NCBI GenBank assembly: GCA_030626265.1
Contig: DAOUPF010000107.1
Location: 1-5,689 of the forward strand
DNA from: Sulfurovum sp.
GTDB taxonomy: Bacteria > Campylobacterota > Campylobacteria > Campylobacterales > Sulfurovaceae
Direction of reading: 5' to 3'
DNA: 5,689 nt
In this document: one piece after another, positions 1-5,276 of the stretch
Layout: every line of letters begins with the position of its first letter
Numbering within the stretch: position 1 is the first letter of the stretch
Notes under the pieces: generated by a model
What the model was told of the DNA's origin: nothing
Seen by the model: the letters and a program-made list of their open reading frames with translations, nothing else
The model's database searches: none
Position numbers and translations under genes: made by a program

Positions 1-917
1 ATATCTGAGGTGATGATAGATGTTATCTCTGATCCATCATAGTCTACCATTATATTTACCTTTGAGCTTGCATATGACTTGACCTTATCAAGAAGCTGAA
101 AATCCCCTACATTGATAACTCTGATGATAAGCTCTCTCTCTTCTAACCTCTCTTGAAGATATATACACTCATGTATATAGTTTATGGTCTGTTCACTATC
201 TCTCTCCATATCCACTATAGCATACAAGTTTTTTCCAAAAGGCTCTGGGAACATACCGTCCTTATTGCTGATTCTCAGATATATATTGTTCAAAACATGT
301 GGCTTACCTATGATTAACATAGTATCTTGAGGCCTTATCATAGTAGCAGAAGTGGGCAGGATAAGCTTACTGCTTCGATAGATAGCTGTAATTTTCCATT
401 TGACCTGCGAGATAGAGCCTACATGCCTATATGCAAAGCTACTACCAAAAGGAACCAAAACCTCCATAATCTCACCCTCTGATAGTCCAACATTTTGAGC
501 TACTAGTGGCACATTGGGTAGATGATCAAACAGTCGATTGGCAATCAATTGGTGTATATTAAACACTTGAGTATATGACTCATCTGACTCATCAAAAGCA
601 TCCCAGTGATCTAATAGGTGTACTCTAAGTTTCTCATCTACTAGGCGAATATTATGCAAAGACTCTTTCGTATCTTCTATAGAATCCAAAAGTATAAAAA
701 CCATACTAAACCTTGTACCATGAATAACCTCTTTGAGCTTACTATGGCTAGTAGGGTCAAAAGAGTGAAATCGCATCTCTACAAGAGCTTTCTCTGGCTT
801 GGGAAACTCTCCAGGTGTTACGATGACATAGGAGTTCTCTCCTGTTCGTTTCTGGTTTATGCGTTTGATAAAATGTTCAGCAGACAAACCATCTGCTAAA
901 ATCAATATGTTCTTCAT
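1..917 (-). CDS. COG3400-type protein with RCK_C (TrkA-C) domain, 3' end cut by window
   Basis: My reverse-strand translation is open for 305 codons from ATG at 917-915 and leaves the window without a stop. The protein starts MKNILILADGLSAEHF, a Rossmann-like first strand. Residues about 136-206 resemble an RCK_C/TrkA-C domain: VPLVAQ at 136-141, then GSSFAYRHVGSIS, a KWKITAIYR strand, and RPQDTMLIIGK near 195-205, the usual 'P-x-D-x-L-x-x-I-G' ending. RCK_C domains bind small ligands and usually regulate K+ channels or transporters. No membrane segment is visible, so this is likely a soluble regulator. In Campylobacterota such COG3400 proteins are commonly found beside tgt; that is recalled knowledge. 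A GAGA-like ribosome site precedes the ATG. It is divergent from tgt with a 54-bp gap. The function is unknown; a potassium role is inference only. Confidence 0.8.
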   Translation of the reverse strand, partial: MKNILILADGLSAEHFIKRINQKRTGENSYVIVTPGEFPKPEKALVEMRFHSFDPTSHSKLKEVIHGTRFSMVFILLDSIEDTKESLHNIRLVDEKLRVHLLDHWDAFDESDESYTQVFNIHQLIANRLFDHLPNVPLVAQNVGLSEGEIMEVLVPFGSSFAYRHVGSISQVKWKITAIYRSSKLILPTSATMIRPQDTMLIIGKPHVLNNIYLRISNKDGMFPEPFGKNLYAIVDMERDSEQTINYIHECIYLQERLEERELIIRVINVGDFQLLDKVKSYASSKVNIMVDYDGSEITSIITSD

Positions 918-932
918 TTTTCTCTTTTTTGA

Positions 933-938
933 TACAAT
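933..938 (+). promoter_or_regulatory. Possible -10 box for tgt
   Basis: TACAAT differs from TATAAT at one base and follows a T-rich tract (916-930), as often seen upstream of Campylobacterota -10 boxes. It would start RNA near 944-946, leaving room for the TAAGG ribosome site at 956-960, 11 bases before the tgt ATG. No -35 box is seen. An imperfect inverted repeat, GATA-N6-TATC, covers 931-944. Confidence 0.35.
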
Positions 939-960
939 GTTATCTTAATTTAGAATAAGG

Positions 961-969
961 ATTATAGCA
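961..969 (-). promoter_or_regulatory. Extended -10 promoter for the COG3400 gene
   Basis: Read on the minus strand, this segment is TGC followed by a perfect TATAAT (966 down to 961). A start about 7 bases downstream (near 954) would give a leader of roughly 37 bases before the ATG at 917. No -35 hexamer lies at the normal distance, as is common for Campylobacterota sigma-70 promoters. The element ends three bases before the tgt start codon on the other strand. The same 12-bp block recurs at 3683-3694. Confidence 0.6.
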
Positions 970-971
970 TA

Positions 972-2093
972 ATGGAATTTCAGATAGATAAAGTCAATAA
1001 CAAAGCCAGAGCTTGCACCATCAAAACAGCCCACTCTACCATACAAACACCAGTCTTTATGCCCGTAGGCACAGTAGGTGCTGTCAAGGCACTAGATGCT
1101 ACTGATTTGCAGAGCTTTATAAACCCTAGTATCATACTTGGCAATACCTATCATCTCTATCTACGTCCAGGAGATAACACCATAGCAAAAATGGGCAAAC
1201 TACATAACTTTACAAAGTTTCCAAAGAGCTTTTTGACCGATAGTGGTGGGTTTCAAGCATTTTCTCTATCAGATAATGTCAAGATAGATGAAGGTGGTAT
1301 CACATTCAAGAGCCACATAGATGGTAGCCGTCACTACTTTACACCCACAAAGGTCATAGATATTCAAAACAATCTAGGCTCAGATATCATGATGATACTA
1401 GATGACCTCATAGCACTACCGGCAAAACAAGAACGGATAAAAGCTAGTATAGAACGCACCACTAGATGGGCAGAGGAGTCCATAACATACCACAGAGCCA
1501 ATCAAGCCAAAGGCGTAGGCACAGAACAAAATATATTTGCCATCATCCAAGGAGGCACAGACAAGGCATTTAGAGAGAAATCCGCTACAGAACTATGTGC
1601 TTTAGATTATGATGGATTTGCTATCGGGGGCTTAAGCGTTGGAGAAGCTAACCAAGATATGTACGACACCGTAGAGTGGACGACACAGTTCATGCCAGAG
1701 GACAAACCAAGATACCTCATGGGTGTAGGAACACCAGAGGATTTGGTAGAAAATGTAGCCCGTGGGGTTGACATGTTTGACTGTGTCATGCCTACTAGAA
1801 ATGCCAGAAATGGTACACTATTTACCTCATTTGGCAAGTTCAATATCAGATCTGCCAGATTCAAAGAGGATGAGCTACCTATAGACCCAGATTGTGGTTG
1901 CATGGTATGCCAAACATACTCTAGGAGCTACCTATGCCACCTATATCGAGCCAAAGAACTCACTTACTTCCGCCTAGGAACTATACACAATCTCTACTAC
2001 TACCTAGACCTCATGAAACAGATGAGAGAAGCTATACTAGATGAGAGATTTGAGGAGTTTCGGGTAGAGTTTTATAGGAAGAGGAAATCTTAG
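972..2093 (+). CDS. tgt: Queuine/preQ1 tRNA-guanine transglycosylase
   Basis: Encodes a 373-residue bacterial Tgt, the normal length. Tgt exchanges guanine-34 in the anticodon wobble position of GUN tRNAs (Asp, Asn, His, Tyr) for preQ1, the committed step of queuosine synthesis, in the cytoplasm. Visible hallmarks: [12 protein letters not shown] with catalytic Asp90; the preQ1-contact stretch MILDD at 141-145; IIQGG at 191-195; GGLSVGE at 219-225; and [14 protein letters not shown] with the nucleophilic Asp270. The zinc site is Cys308, Cys310, Cys313 and His339, in the expected CxCxxC...H pattern. The numbering matches the Zymomonas enzyme with a constant offset of 10 in the C-terminal half. 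The start is supported by TAAGG at 956-960. It is convergent with the M48 gene, leaving a 30-bp gap without a terminator hairpin. No other queuosine gene is in the window. The protein looks intact. Confidence 0.97.
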   Translation: MEFQIDKVNNKARACTIKTAHSTIQTPVFMPVGTVGAVKALDATDLQSFINPSIILGNTYHLYLRPGDNTIAKMGKLHNFTKFPKSFLTDSGGFQAFSLSDNVKIDEGGITFKSHIDGSRHYFTPTKVIDIQNNLGSDIMMILDDLIALPAKQERIKASIERTTRWAEESITYHRANQAKGVGTEQNIFAIIQGGTDKAFREKSATELCALDYDGFAIGGLSVGEANQDMYDTVEWTTQFMPEDKPRYLMGVGTPEDLVENVARGVDMFDCVMPTRNARNGTLFTSFGKFNIRSARFKEDELPIDPDCGCMVCQTYSRSYLCHLYRAKELTYFRLGTIHNLYYYLDLMKQMREAILDERFEEFRVEFYRKRKS

Positions 2094-2123
2094 AATTCTT
2101 ATAAATTTGATATACAGTAATCT

Positions 2124-2906
2124 TTATATCTTCCCCAAAGACACAACAGCCTTACTGGTATCCATCCCATCCTTGGCTATCTTTTCCTTCATCGTCTCTA
2201 CTCTAGCTTTGAATCCTGGGTGTGTGGCTATGAAGTGTTTCCACTCATCGCCCTCATCCATCCTCTCAAACATAGCTGTAGCATCTGTGACAGAGCCATA
2301 TGCACAGTTCATGACCTCTAGTCCAAATATATCAGCAGCGTATTCTGCACTCTGAGAGTACTTGGCATTGCCTATGCCTAGAGTCGTACTAGCTACTACA
2401 CCATAGTTACTTCCCAACAGTACACCTATCACTCCAAATACCAACCTATGTCCAAGCATTTTGAGGTGGTCTTTGTTTTTGAAGTGTCCTAGTTCATGCC
2501 CTATGATGAAAGCTAGCTCATTTTCACTACCAAGCTTTTTTATCATACCTCTAGTGATATAGATAATCCCTCCAGGCATAGCAAAAGCATTGAGTTCTGG
2601 GGTCTCCATGATATAAATCTTGGTATCGTATGGTATATCTGCACAAATGGCTAGTTTTTGAGTGATGGAGCTTAGATATGGGCTTTGGCTTTGTGAGAGA
2701 TTGGCATCTACTGAGATGAACTCCATGAGCCTCTTTTCATTTTCTGGAGAGATAGAAGAGACTAGAAGATTCATCATAAAACCTAGTATCAAGTACGCCA
2801 CACCTGCTAGTAGAGCCAAAGAGAGCACAAGCTTGAGTCCTACTAATAGTGGTCTCTCATGGCTTATATTGACATTATCATCAGGCAGTGTAGCTGAGTA
2901 TTTCAT
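2124..2906 (-). CDS. Membrane-anchored M48 family zinc metallopeptidase
   Basis: Encodes 260 residues. The catalytic signature is HELGH at 137-141 (zinc ligands His137 and His141, general base Glu138). The third ligand is Glu188 in SAEYAAD at 186-192, and ATHPGF at 227-232 is the typical M48 region near the C-terminus. One strong membrane segment spans about 20-50. The basic residues before it suggest N-terminus inside and catalytic domain outside, but this is only a topology guess. A second hydrophobic, glycine-rich stretch at 155-178 lies between HELGH and Glu188, as in many M48 proteases. The length and single clear anchor fit M48C (Oma1/YcaL/LoiP-like) better than HtpX, which has four membrane segments. 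The gene is last in a tight operon; its ATG overlaps the upstream TGA as ATGA. The likely role is membrane or envelope protein quality control. The substrate is unknown. Confidence 0.9.
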   Translation of the reverse strand: MKYSATLPDDNVNISHERPLLVGLKLVLSLALLAGVAYLILGFMMNLLVSSISPENEKRLMEFISVDANLSQSQSPYLSSITQKLAICADIPYDTKIYIMETPELNAFAMPGGIIYITRGMIKKLGSENELAFIIGHELGHFKNKDHLKMLGHRLVFGVIGVLLGSNYGVVASTTLGIGNAKYSQSAEYAADIFGLEVMNCAYGSVTDATAMFERMDEGDEWKHFIATHPGFKARVETMKEKIAKDGMDTSKAVVSLGKI

Positions 2907-3340
2907 CTATATATAGCTGTACCATATGCCAGTACTTCTACAGCACCTATATTTTGTTGAGCACTCTTAGAGATAGAGCTTGTCTCTATGCGGATATTGA
3001 TAATCTCACTGGCACTACCTGCATCCTCTTTCATACGCAGTATCGCTTCTCTACGAGCACGATCTACTAGAGTCTCATAGCTTGAGATACTACCGCCAAA
3101 TAGATTGACTAATGAAGCTATAAACTTCTTGAAGTAATCTATAGATATAACCACACTTCCATTGACTAGTTTGTATTGATGTACTTCCTCAGGTTTTAAG
3201 GGTCTTTTTAGCATGATGGTTGGTAAGCCACGCATCTGCTCTTCCCTCTCTCGTATAGACGCAAAGTGACGCCTCTCTACGATACTACCAAATATATACC
3301 CCACTATCAACAGAGAGGCAAATAGTATAAGCTCAAACAT
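2903..3340 (-). CDS. Membrane-anchored YbjQ-like (heavy-metal-binding domain/DUF74) protein
   Basis: Encodes 145 residues from ATG 3340-3338. A TTG three bases upstream would add one residue but is less likely, because the TGATG junction gives a standard coupled start. Residues about 3-20 form one membrane helix followed by ERRHF, which suggests the rest is cytoplasmic. Residues 21-58 are a charged linker. Residues 59-145 are a divergent YbjQ domain: LVNLFGGSISSYETL at 78-92, ARREAILRMKEDAG at 95-108, and LAYGTAI at 137-143. It departs from the canonical domain: GRD is replaced by SID near 66-68, the GGE position reads GGS, and the GANAI motif is replaced by SASEI near 109-113. It overlaps the canonical ybjQ upstream by 1 base and the M48 gene downstream by 4. 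YbjQ proteins form pentameric rings; the metal-binding label is an annotation without a firm biochemical role. Confidence 0.85.
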   Translation of the reverse strand: MFELILFASLLIVGYIFGSIVERRHFASIREREEQMRGLPTIMLKRPLKPEEVHQYKLVNGSVVISIDYFKKFIASLVNLFGGSISSYETLVDRARREAILRMKEDAGSASEIINIRIETSSISKSAQQNIGAVEVLAYGTAIYR

Positions 3341-3654
3341 CAACTAACCCTAACAGCCGTACCATATACATATAGCTCTGCCGCTCCTGCTGCCACTGAT
3401 GATGTAGAGAAACGCACATTGAGTATGGCATTGGCTCCTATAGATCTAGCCTGTTCTCTCATACGCTCCATAGCTTCATCACGAGACTCAGTTAATAGCT
3501 CAGTATAGCCTTTAAGCTCACCACCAAATATATTTTTAAAACTAGCAGCTATATCACGCCCCACATGTTTGGCTCGTACCGATGAGCCAGATACTACACC
3601 AAAGTGCTCCAGTATCTCTTTATTTGGGAGGTACTCTATATTTGTTATTAGCAT
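3340..3654 (-). CDS. YbjQ family protein (heavy-metal-binding domain/DUF74)
   Basis: Encodes 104 residues from ATG 3654-3652, the standard YbjQ length. The start is fixed by an AAAGG ribosome site about 8 bases upstream and by the typical opening MLITNIEYLP. An open extension further upstream is rejected because it crosses the promoter and the divergent gene. YbjQ hallmarks are all present: VGRDI at 31-35, NIFGGELKGYTEL at 41-53, SRDEAMERM at 57-65, GANAILNVRF at 73-82, and VYGTAV at 96-101. Family members are small soluble proteins forming pentamers; their biochemical function is not established. First gene of the operon with the anchored YbjQ and M48 genes; its stop overlaps the next start as TGATG. 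The anchored paralogue may allow mixed rings or recruitment of this soluble protein to the membrane; that is inference. Confidence 0.93.
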   Translation of the reverse strand: MLITNIEYLPNKEILEHFGVVSGSSVRAKHVGRDIAASFKNIFGGELKGYTELLTESRDEAMERMREQARSIGANAILNVRFSTSSVAAGAAELYVYGTAVRVS

Positions 3655-3682
3655 TTTTATGACCTTTATTTTTAGTTGGATT

Positions 3683-3691
3683 ATTATAGCA
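3683..3691 (-). promoter_or_regulatory. Extended -10 promoter for the ybjQ-ybjQ-M48 operon
   Basis: Read on the minus strand, TGC is followed by a perfect TATAAT (3688 down to 3683). Transcription would begin near 3676, giving a leader of about 22 bases containing the AAAGG ribosome site before the ATG at 3654. There is no recognisable -35. The surrounding 12 bp are identical to the block at 961-972. Confidence 0.65.
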
Positions 3692-3695
3692 TAAG

Positions 3696-3704
3696 TATAT
3701 ATAT
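3696..3704 (+). promoter_or_regulatory. Possible -10 region for the PPOX gene
   Basis: An alternating TA tract contains TATATA hexamers and lies about 20-29 bases before the ATG at 3725. Transcription from near 3710 would leave a very short leader with AGG at 3718-3720 as the ribosome site. It is the only AT hexamer suitably placed on this strand, but alternating TA tracts are common in such genomes, so support is weak. Confidence 0.3.
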
Positions 3705-3724
3705 GAAAATTAGGATTAGGAATA

Positions 3725-4108
3725 ATGAAACAGATATTTGAAATAAAAGATGAAAAGGTTATAAAAAGTGTACTAGATAGTGCTGAGTATGGCACGCTAG
3801 TACTCTGTAGTGACAATATCCCATATAGTGTACCAGTCAACTTTGTCATGTATGATGGGATACTGTGCTTTCATGGCTCTCATGATGGACGCAAGATGAA
3901 GACTATCAAGAGCAACCCCAAGGTGTCATTCTCGGTAGTAGAGAGCTACTCTATGATACAGTCATACTTTAGCTCTACAGAACTGCCTGCTCTGCTACAC
4001 ACTTCTTTAAGTCCATATCTATTTGATATGATTATAGATCACCTCAAAGCTCATGGTGAAGCTAGAGATTTGAAGACTATTGAGCTGATGAGGGGTTTTA
4101 AATCTTAA
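3725..4108 (+). pseudogene. Frameshifted and truncated FMN-binding PPOX-family (NimA-like) gene
   Basis: The frame as it stands encodes 127 residues. The first 86 match the pyridoxamine 5'-phosphate oxidase-like flavin-binding fold: EYGTLVLC at 21-28, PYSVPVNFV at 33-41, ILCFHGSHDGRKMKTIKSNP at 46-65, then VSFSVVESYSMIQSYFSSTE at 67-86. After Glu86 the frame loses resemblance. From 3985 the frame one base back reads ACSATHFFKSI, which is the expected family continuation (ACPATQFFKS-like, recalled). One missing base near 3982-3985 therefore explains the break. That restored frame stops at 4024-4026, and the original frame later gives KTIELM-like family-looking sequence before its stop, so there is probably a second lesion. 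The usual last ~50-60 residues are absent. Such proteins are small reductases or flavin binders; this copy is probably inactive. A one-base sequencing error could explain the first lesion but not the missing end. Confidence 0.75.
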
Positions 4109-4111
4109 GAT
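4102..4111. repeat. Perfect 10-bp palindrome next to the TA promoter
   Basis: ATCTTAAGAT is its own reverse complement. It spans the stop codon of the decayed PPOX gene and ends at the T of the extended -10 TG, three bases before the TATAAT hexamer of the toxin-antitoxin promoter. Type II antitoxins usually repress their own promoter through palindromes placed like this, so it is a candidate operator. A palindrome this short also arises by chance, and no second copy is seen next to it. Confidence 0.35.
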
Positions 4112-4119
4112 GATATAAT
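4111..4119 (+). promoter_or_regulatory. Extended -10 promoter of the toxin-antitoxin operon
   Basis: TGA followed by a perfect TATAAT at 4114-4119. RNA would start near 4126, giving a leader of about 20 bases that includes the strong AAGGAG ribosome site at 4135-4140. No -35 box is apparent. It lies directly after the stop of the PPOX remnant. Confidence 0.6.
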
Positions 4120-4146
4120 AATACAATACATAATAAGGAGTTCTAT

Positions 4147-4395
4147 ATGAGAGTATCTTTGACCATTCAAGATAAGTATTATCAGCAATTTTTGGACTTT
4201 GTAAAAACTCTTCCTAGTAATGCCATTAGTGTTTTAAATAAAGAAAACGATACATCATATATCAATTCAGAGCAATACAAAAAAGATAAGAAATATTTTC
4301 AGAACTCACTAGATGAGATAGAGAAAAGCAAAGTTGAGCTTGTGCCATTTGATATAGGACTAGATAAACTAGATAGCTTTATAGACAATGTATAA
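4147..4395 (+). CDS. Putative type II antitoxin, unclassified
   Basis: Encodes 82 residues with AAGGAG six bases before the ATG. I do not recognise its family by sequence; the antitoxin call rests on its position, 4 bases ahead of a RelE/ParE-like toxin, its small size and its acidic C-terminal half. Visible features: a short N-terminal strand MRVSLTI followed by a helix (DKYYQQFLDFVKTL, 9-22), which could be a DNA-binding or dimerisation element. A charged central helix spans 42-62 (EQYKKDKKYFQNSLDEIEKS). The C-terminus alternates hydrophobic and acidic residues (PFDIGLDKLDSFID, 67-80) and is a plausible toxin-wrapping segment. The strong ribosome site here, against none for the toxin, fits the excess of antitoxin these systems need. 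Confidence 0.7.
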   Translation: MRVSLTIQDKYYQQFLDFVKTLPSNAISVLNKENDTSYINSEQYKKDKKYFQNSLDEIEKSKVELVPFDIGLDKLDSFIDNV

Positions 4396-4399
4396 ATAA

Positions 4400-4681
4400 A
4401 TGACCATCCTCAAAAAGAAAAAGTTTGATGATGAGTTAAAAGAGATTTTATATTTTATAGCACTTGATAGCAAAGATAGAGCAAAAAAATTTAAAAATGA
4501 ATTGATTTCCAAAGTCAATGATTTAGTTTTCATGCCATACAAATTTAGACAATCTATCTACTTTGAAGATAAAAACATCAGAGACTTAGTATTTAGAGGT
4601 TATGTCATAGCGTACAAAATCGACAACCCAAAACAAACAATCACTATAATTGGTATAAACAAGTACCAAGAAGAGCTTTAG
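4400..4681 (+). CDS. RelE/ParE superfamily toxin
   Basis: Encodes 93 residues, the usual size. The pattern follows the ParE/RelE fold: FDDELKEILYFIALDS at 9-24 with DRAKKFKNEL at 26-35 (helical hairpin), DLVFMPYKFRQS at 41-52, IRDLVFRGYVIAYKID at 60-75, and ITIIGINKYQ at 81-90 (the central sheet). The RDLVFRGYVI stretch is characteristic of plasmid-stabilisation ParE-like toxins. ParE members poison gyrase and RelE members cleave ribosome-bound mRNA; the sequence does not settle which. Candidate basic or active residues are Arg50, Arg61, Arg66 and Lys88. No ribosome site precedes the ATG, which lies 4 bases after the antitoxin stop, so translation is probably coupled to the antitoxin. The gene is intact. 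Confidence 0.88.
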   Translation: MTILKKKKFDDELKEILYFIALDSKDRAKKFKNELISKVNDLVFMPYKFRQSIYFEDKNIRDLVFRGYVIAYKIDNPKQTITIIGINKYQEEL

Positions 4682-4699
4682 AGGTATCTTTAAATAGCC

Positions 4700-4715
4700 C
4701 ATTAACCCTCATTAA
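4700..4715. promoter_or_regulatory. Direct repeat CATTAA-N4-CATTAA, candidate response-regulator site
   Basis: CATTAA occurs at 4700-4705 and 4710-4715, exactly one helical turn (10 bp) apart and on the same face. OmpR-family regulators, including CpxR and PhoB, bind tandem direct repeats with this spacing. The site is about 80-95 bases upstream of the Spy-like gene, and an OmpR-like regulator lies just downstream, so autogenous control is a reasonable inference. The sequence itself is AT-rich and could repeat by chance. Confidence 0.35.
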
Positions 4716-4729
4716 GAAACATGTAATAC

Positions 4730-4751
4730 TTCATTTGAGTTCATAGTTCAT
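4730..4751. repeat. Triple TTCAT direct repeat upstream of the Spy-like gene
   Basis: TTCAT occurs at 4730-4734, 4740-4744 and 4747-4751. The first two are 10 bp apart; the last two belong to a tandem 7-bp AGTTCAT duplication (4738-4744 and 4745-4751). The block lies just before a weak -10-like TACTAT at 4751-4756, where an activator or RNA polymerase would sit. It may extend the direct-repeat operator at 4700-4715. Confidence 0.3.
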
Positions 4752-4793
4752 ACTATCATTGTCGAAAGACTAATTTGAAAGTAAGGGTATATT

Positions 4794-5255
4794 ATGAAAA
4801 CATTAAAAGTATTAGCTGTCATAGCAATCACAGGACTCACTGGAGTCGTAACACTCAATGCATCAGGTGTAGACTCTGTAGATAATGACAAAGGAACATT
4901 TATGCATGGTAAATCAGATAAAGGCATGAGAGGGAAAAAACCAAATCATATAATAAGCATCATGAAAAAACTTGACCTCTCAAGTGAACAAAAGAGTGCA
5001 CTAAAAAACATCCGAAAAGATATGAAAAAAGATATACAAGGTCATAGAAAAAGTATACAAGAAGATAGAGACATAGGCAAATATATATCTATTGATGGCT
5101 TTGATAAAGTAGCATTTATACAAGAGGCTGGTATACAAGCTAAGAATATAGCAAAAGTTCGTGCTGATATGTTTGAAAAGATAGTTGAGGTATTGACTCC
5201 TGAGCAGAGAATTGATTTTATGGATATGCTTGGTAAACTTAGGAAAAATAGATAA
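4794..5255 (+). CDS. Spy/CpxP-like periplasmic LTxxQ protein
   Basis: Encodes 153 residues. The N-terminus is a signal peptide: MKTLK, a hydrophobic core at 6-21, and a likely cleavage after LNA at 21-23. The mature protein has two LTxxQ-type motifs, LSSEQK at 62-67 and LTPEQR at 134-139. They flank long charged helices, the layout of Spy/CpxP/ZraP periplasmic proteins, at the usual length of about 150 residues. Spy is an ATP-independent chaperone, CpxP restrains the sensor kinase CpxA, and ZraP-like members bind metal. A segment just after the signal peptide holds Met37, His38, Met45, His52 and Met57, which could bind metal, but this is speculative. A TAAGGG site six bases upstream fixes the start. 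It lies 21 bases before an OmpR-like regulator, so a stress-sensing role with that two-component system is likely. Confidence 0.85.
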   Translation: MKTLKVLAVIAITGLTGVVTLNASGVDSVDNDKGTFMHGKSDKGMRGKKPNHIISIMKKLDLSSEQKSALKNIRKDMKKDIQGHRKSIQEDRDIGKYISIDGFDKVAFIQEAGIQAKNIAKVRADMFEKIVEVLTPEQRIDFMDMLGKLRKNR

Positions 5256-5262
5256 AAATATA

Positions 5263-5275
5263 AGGTATAATACCT
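5263..5275. promoter_or_regulatory. Inverted repeat overlapping the regulator's ribosome site
   Basis: AGGTA-TAA-TACCT is a perfect 5-bp inverted repeat with a 3-base loop, one base before the ATG at 5277. Its left arm contains most of the only Shine-Dalgarno-like sequence (AAGG, 5262-5265), so the RNA hairpin would hide it. The centre also reads TATAAT (5266-5271), which as a -10 box would give an almost leaderless transcript. Either role is possible and neither is proven. Confidence 0.35.
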
Positions 5276-5276
5276 C

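Noticed and set aside
654..899. Plus-strand open frame of 81 codons
   Set aside because: It lies opposite the COG3400 gene and has no family resemblance or ribosome site; it is a shadow of that gene.
916..930. T-rich tract as a terminator tail
   Set aside because: No GC-rich hairpin precedes it; it lies in a divergent promoter region and is better read as AT-rich promoter sequence.
1607..1903. Minus-strand open frame within tgt
   Set aside because: Fully antisense to the strongly conserved C-terminal half of Tgt; composition is serine-rich shadow sequence.
2092..2099. AGAATTCT palindrome after tgt as a terminator
   Set aside because: Four-base arms without G+C strength or a T-run; not a convincing rho-independent terminator for either convergent unit.
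2107..2355. Plus-strand open frame downstream of tgt
   Set aside because: Antisense to the M48 C-terminus, which carries clear family motifs.
2662..2916. Plus-strand open frame opposite the M48 N-terminus
   Set aside because: Antisense shadow of the membrane segment and start of the M48 gene.
3655..3849. 65-codon N-terminal extension of the soluble YbjQ
   Set aside because: It crosses the extended -10 promoter and the 5' part of the divergent PPOX gene; the start at 3654 has a good ribosome site and gives the normal family length.
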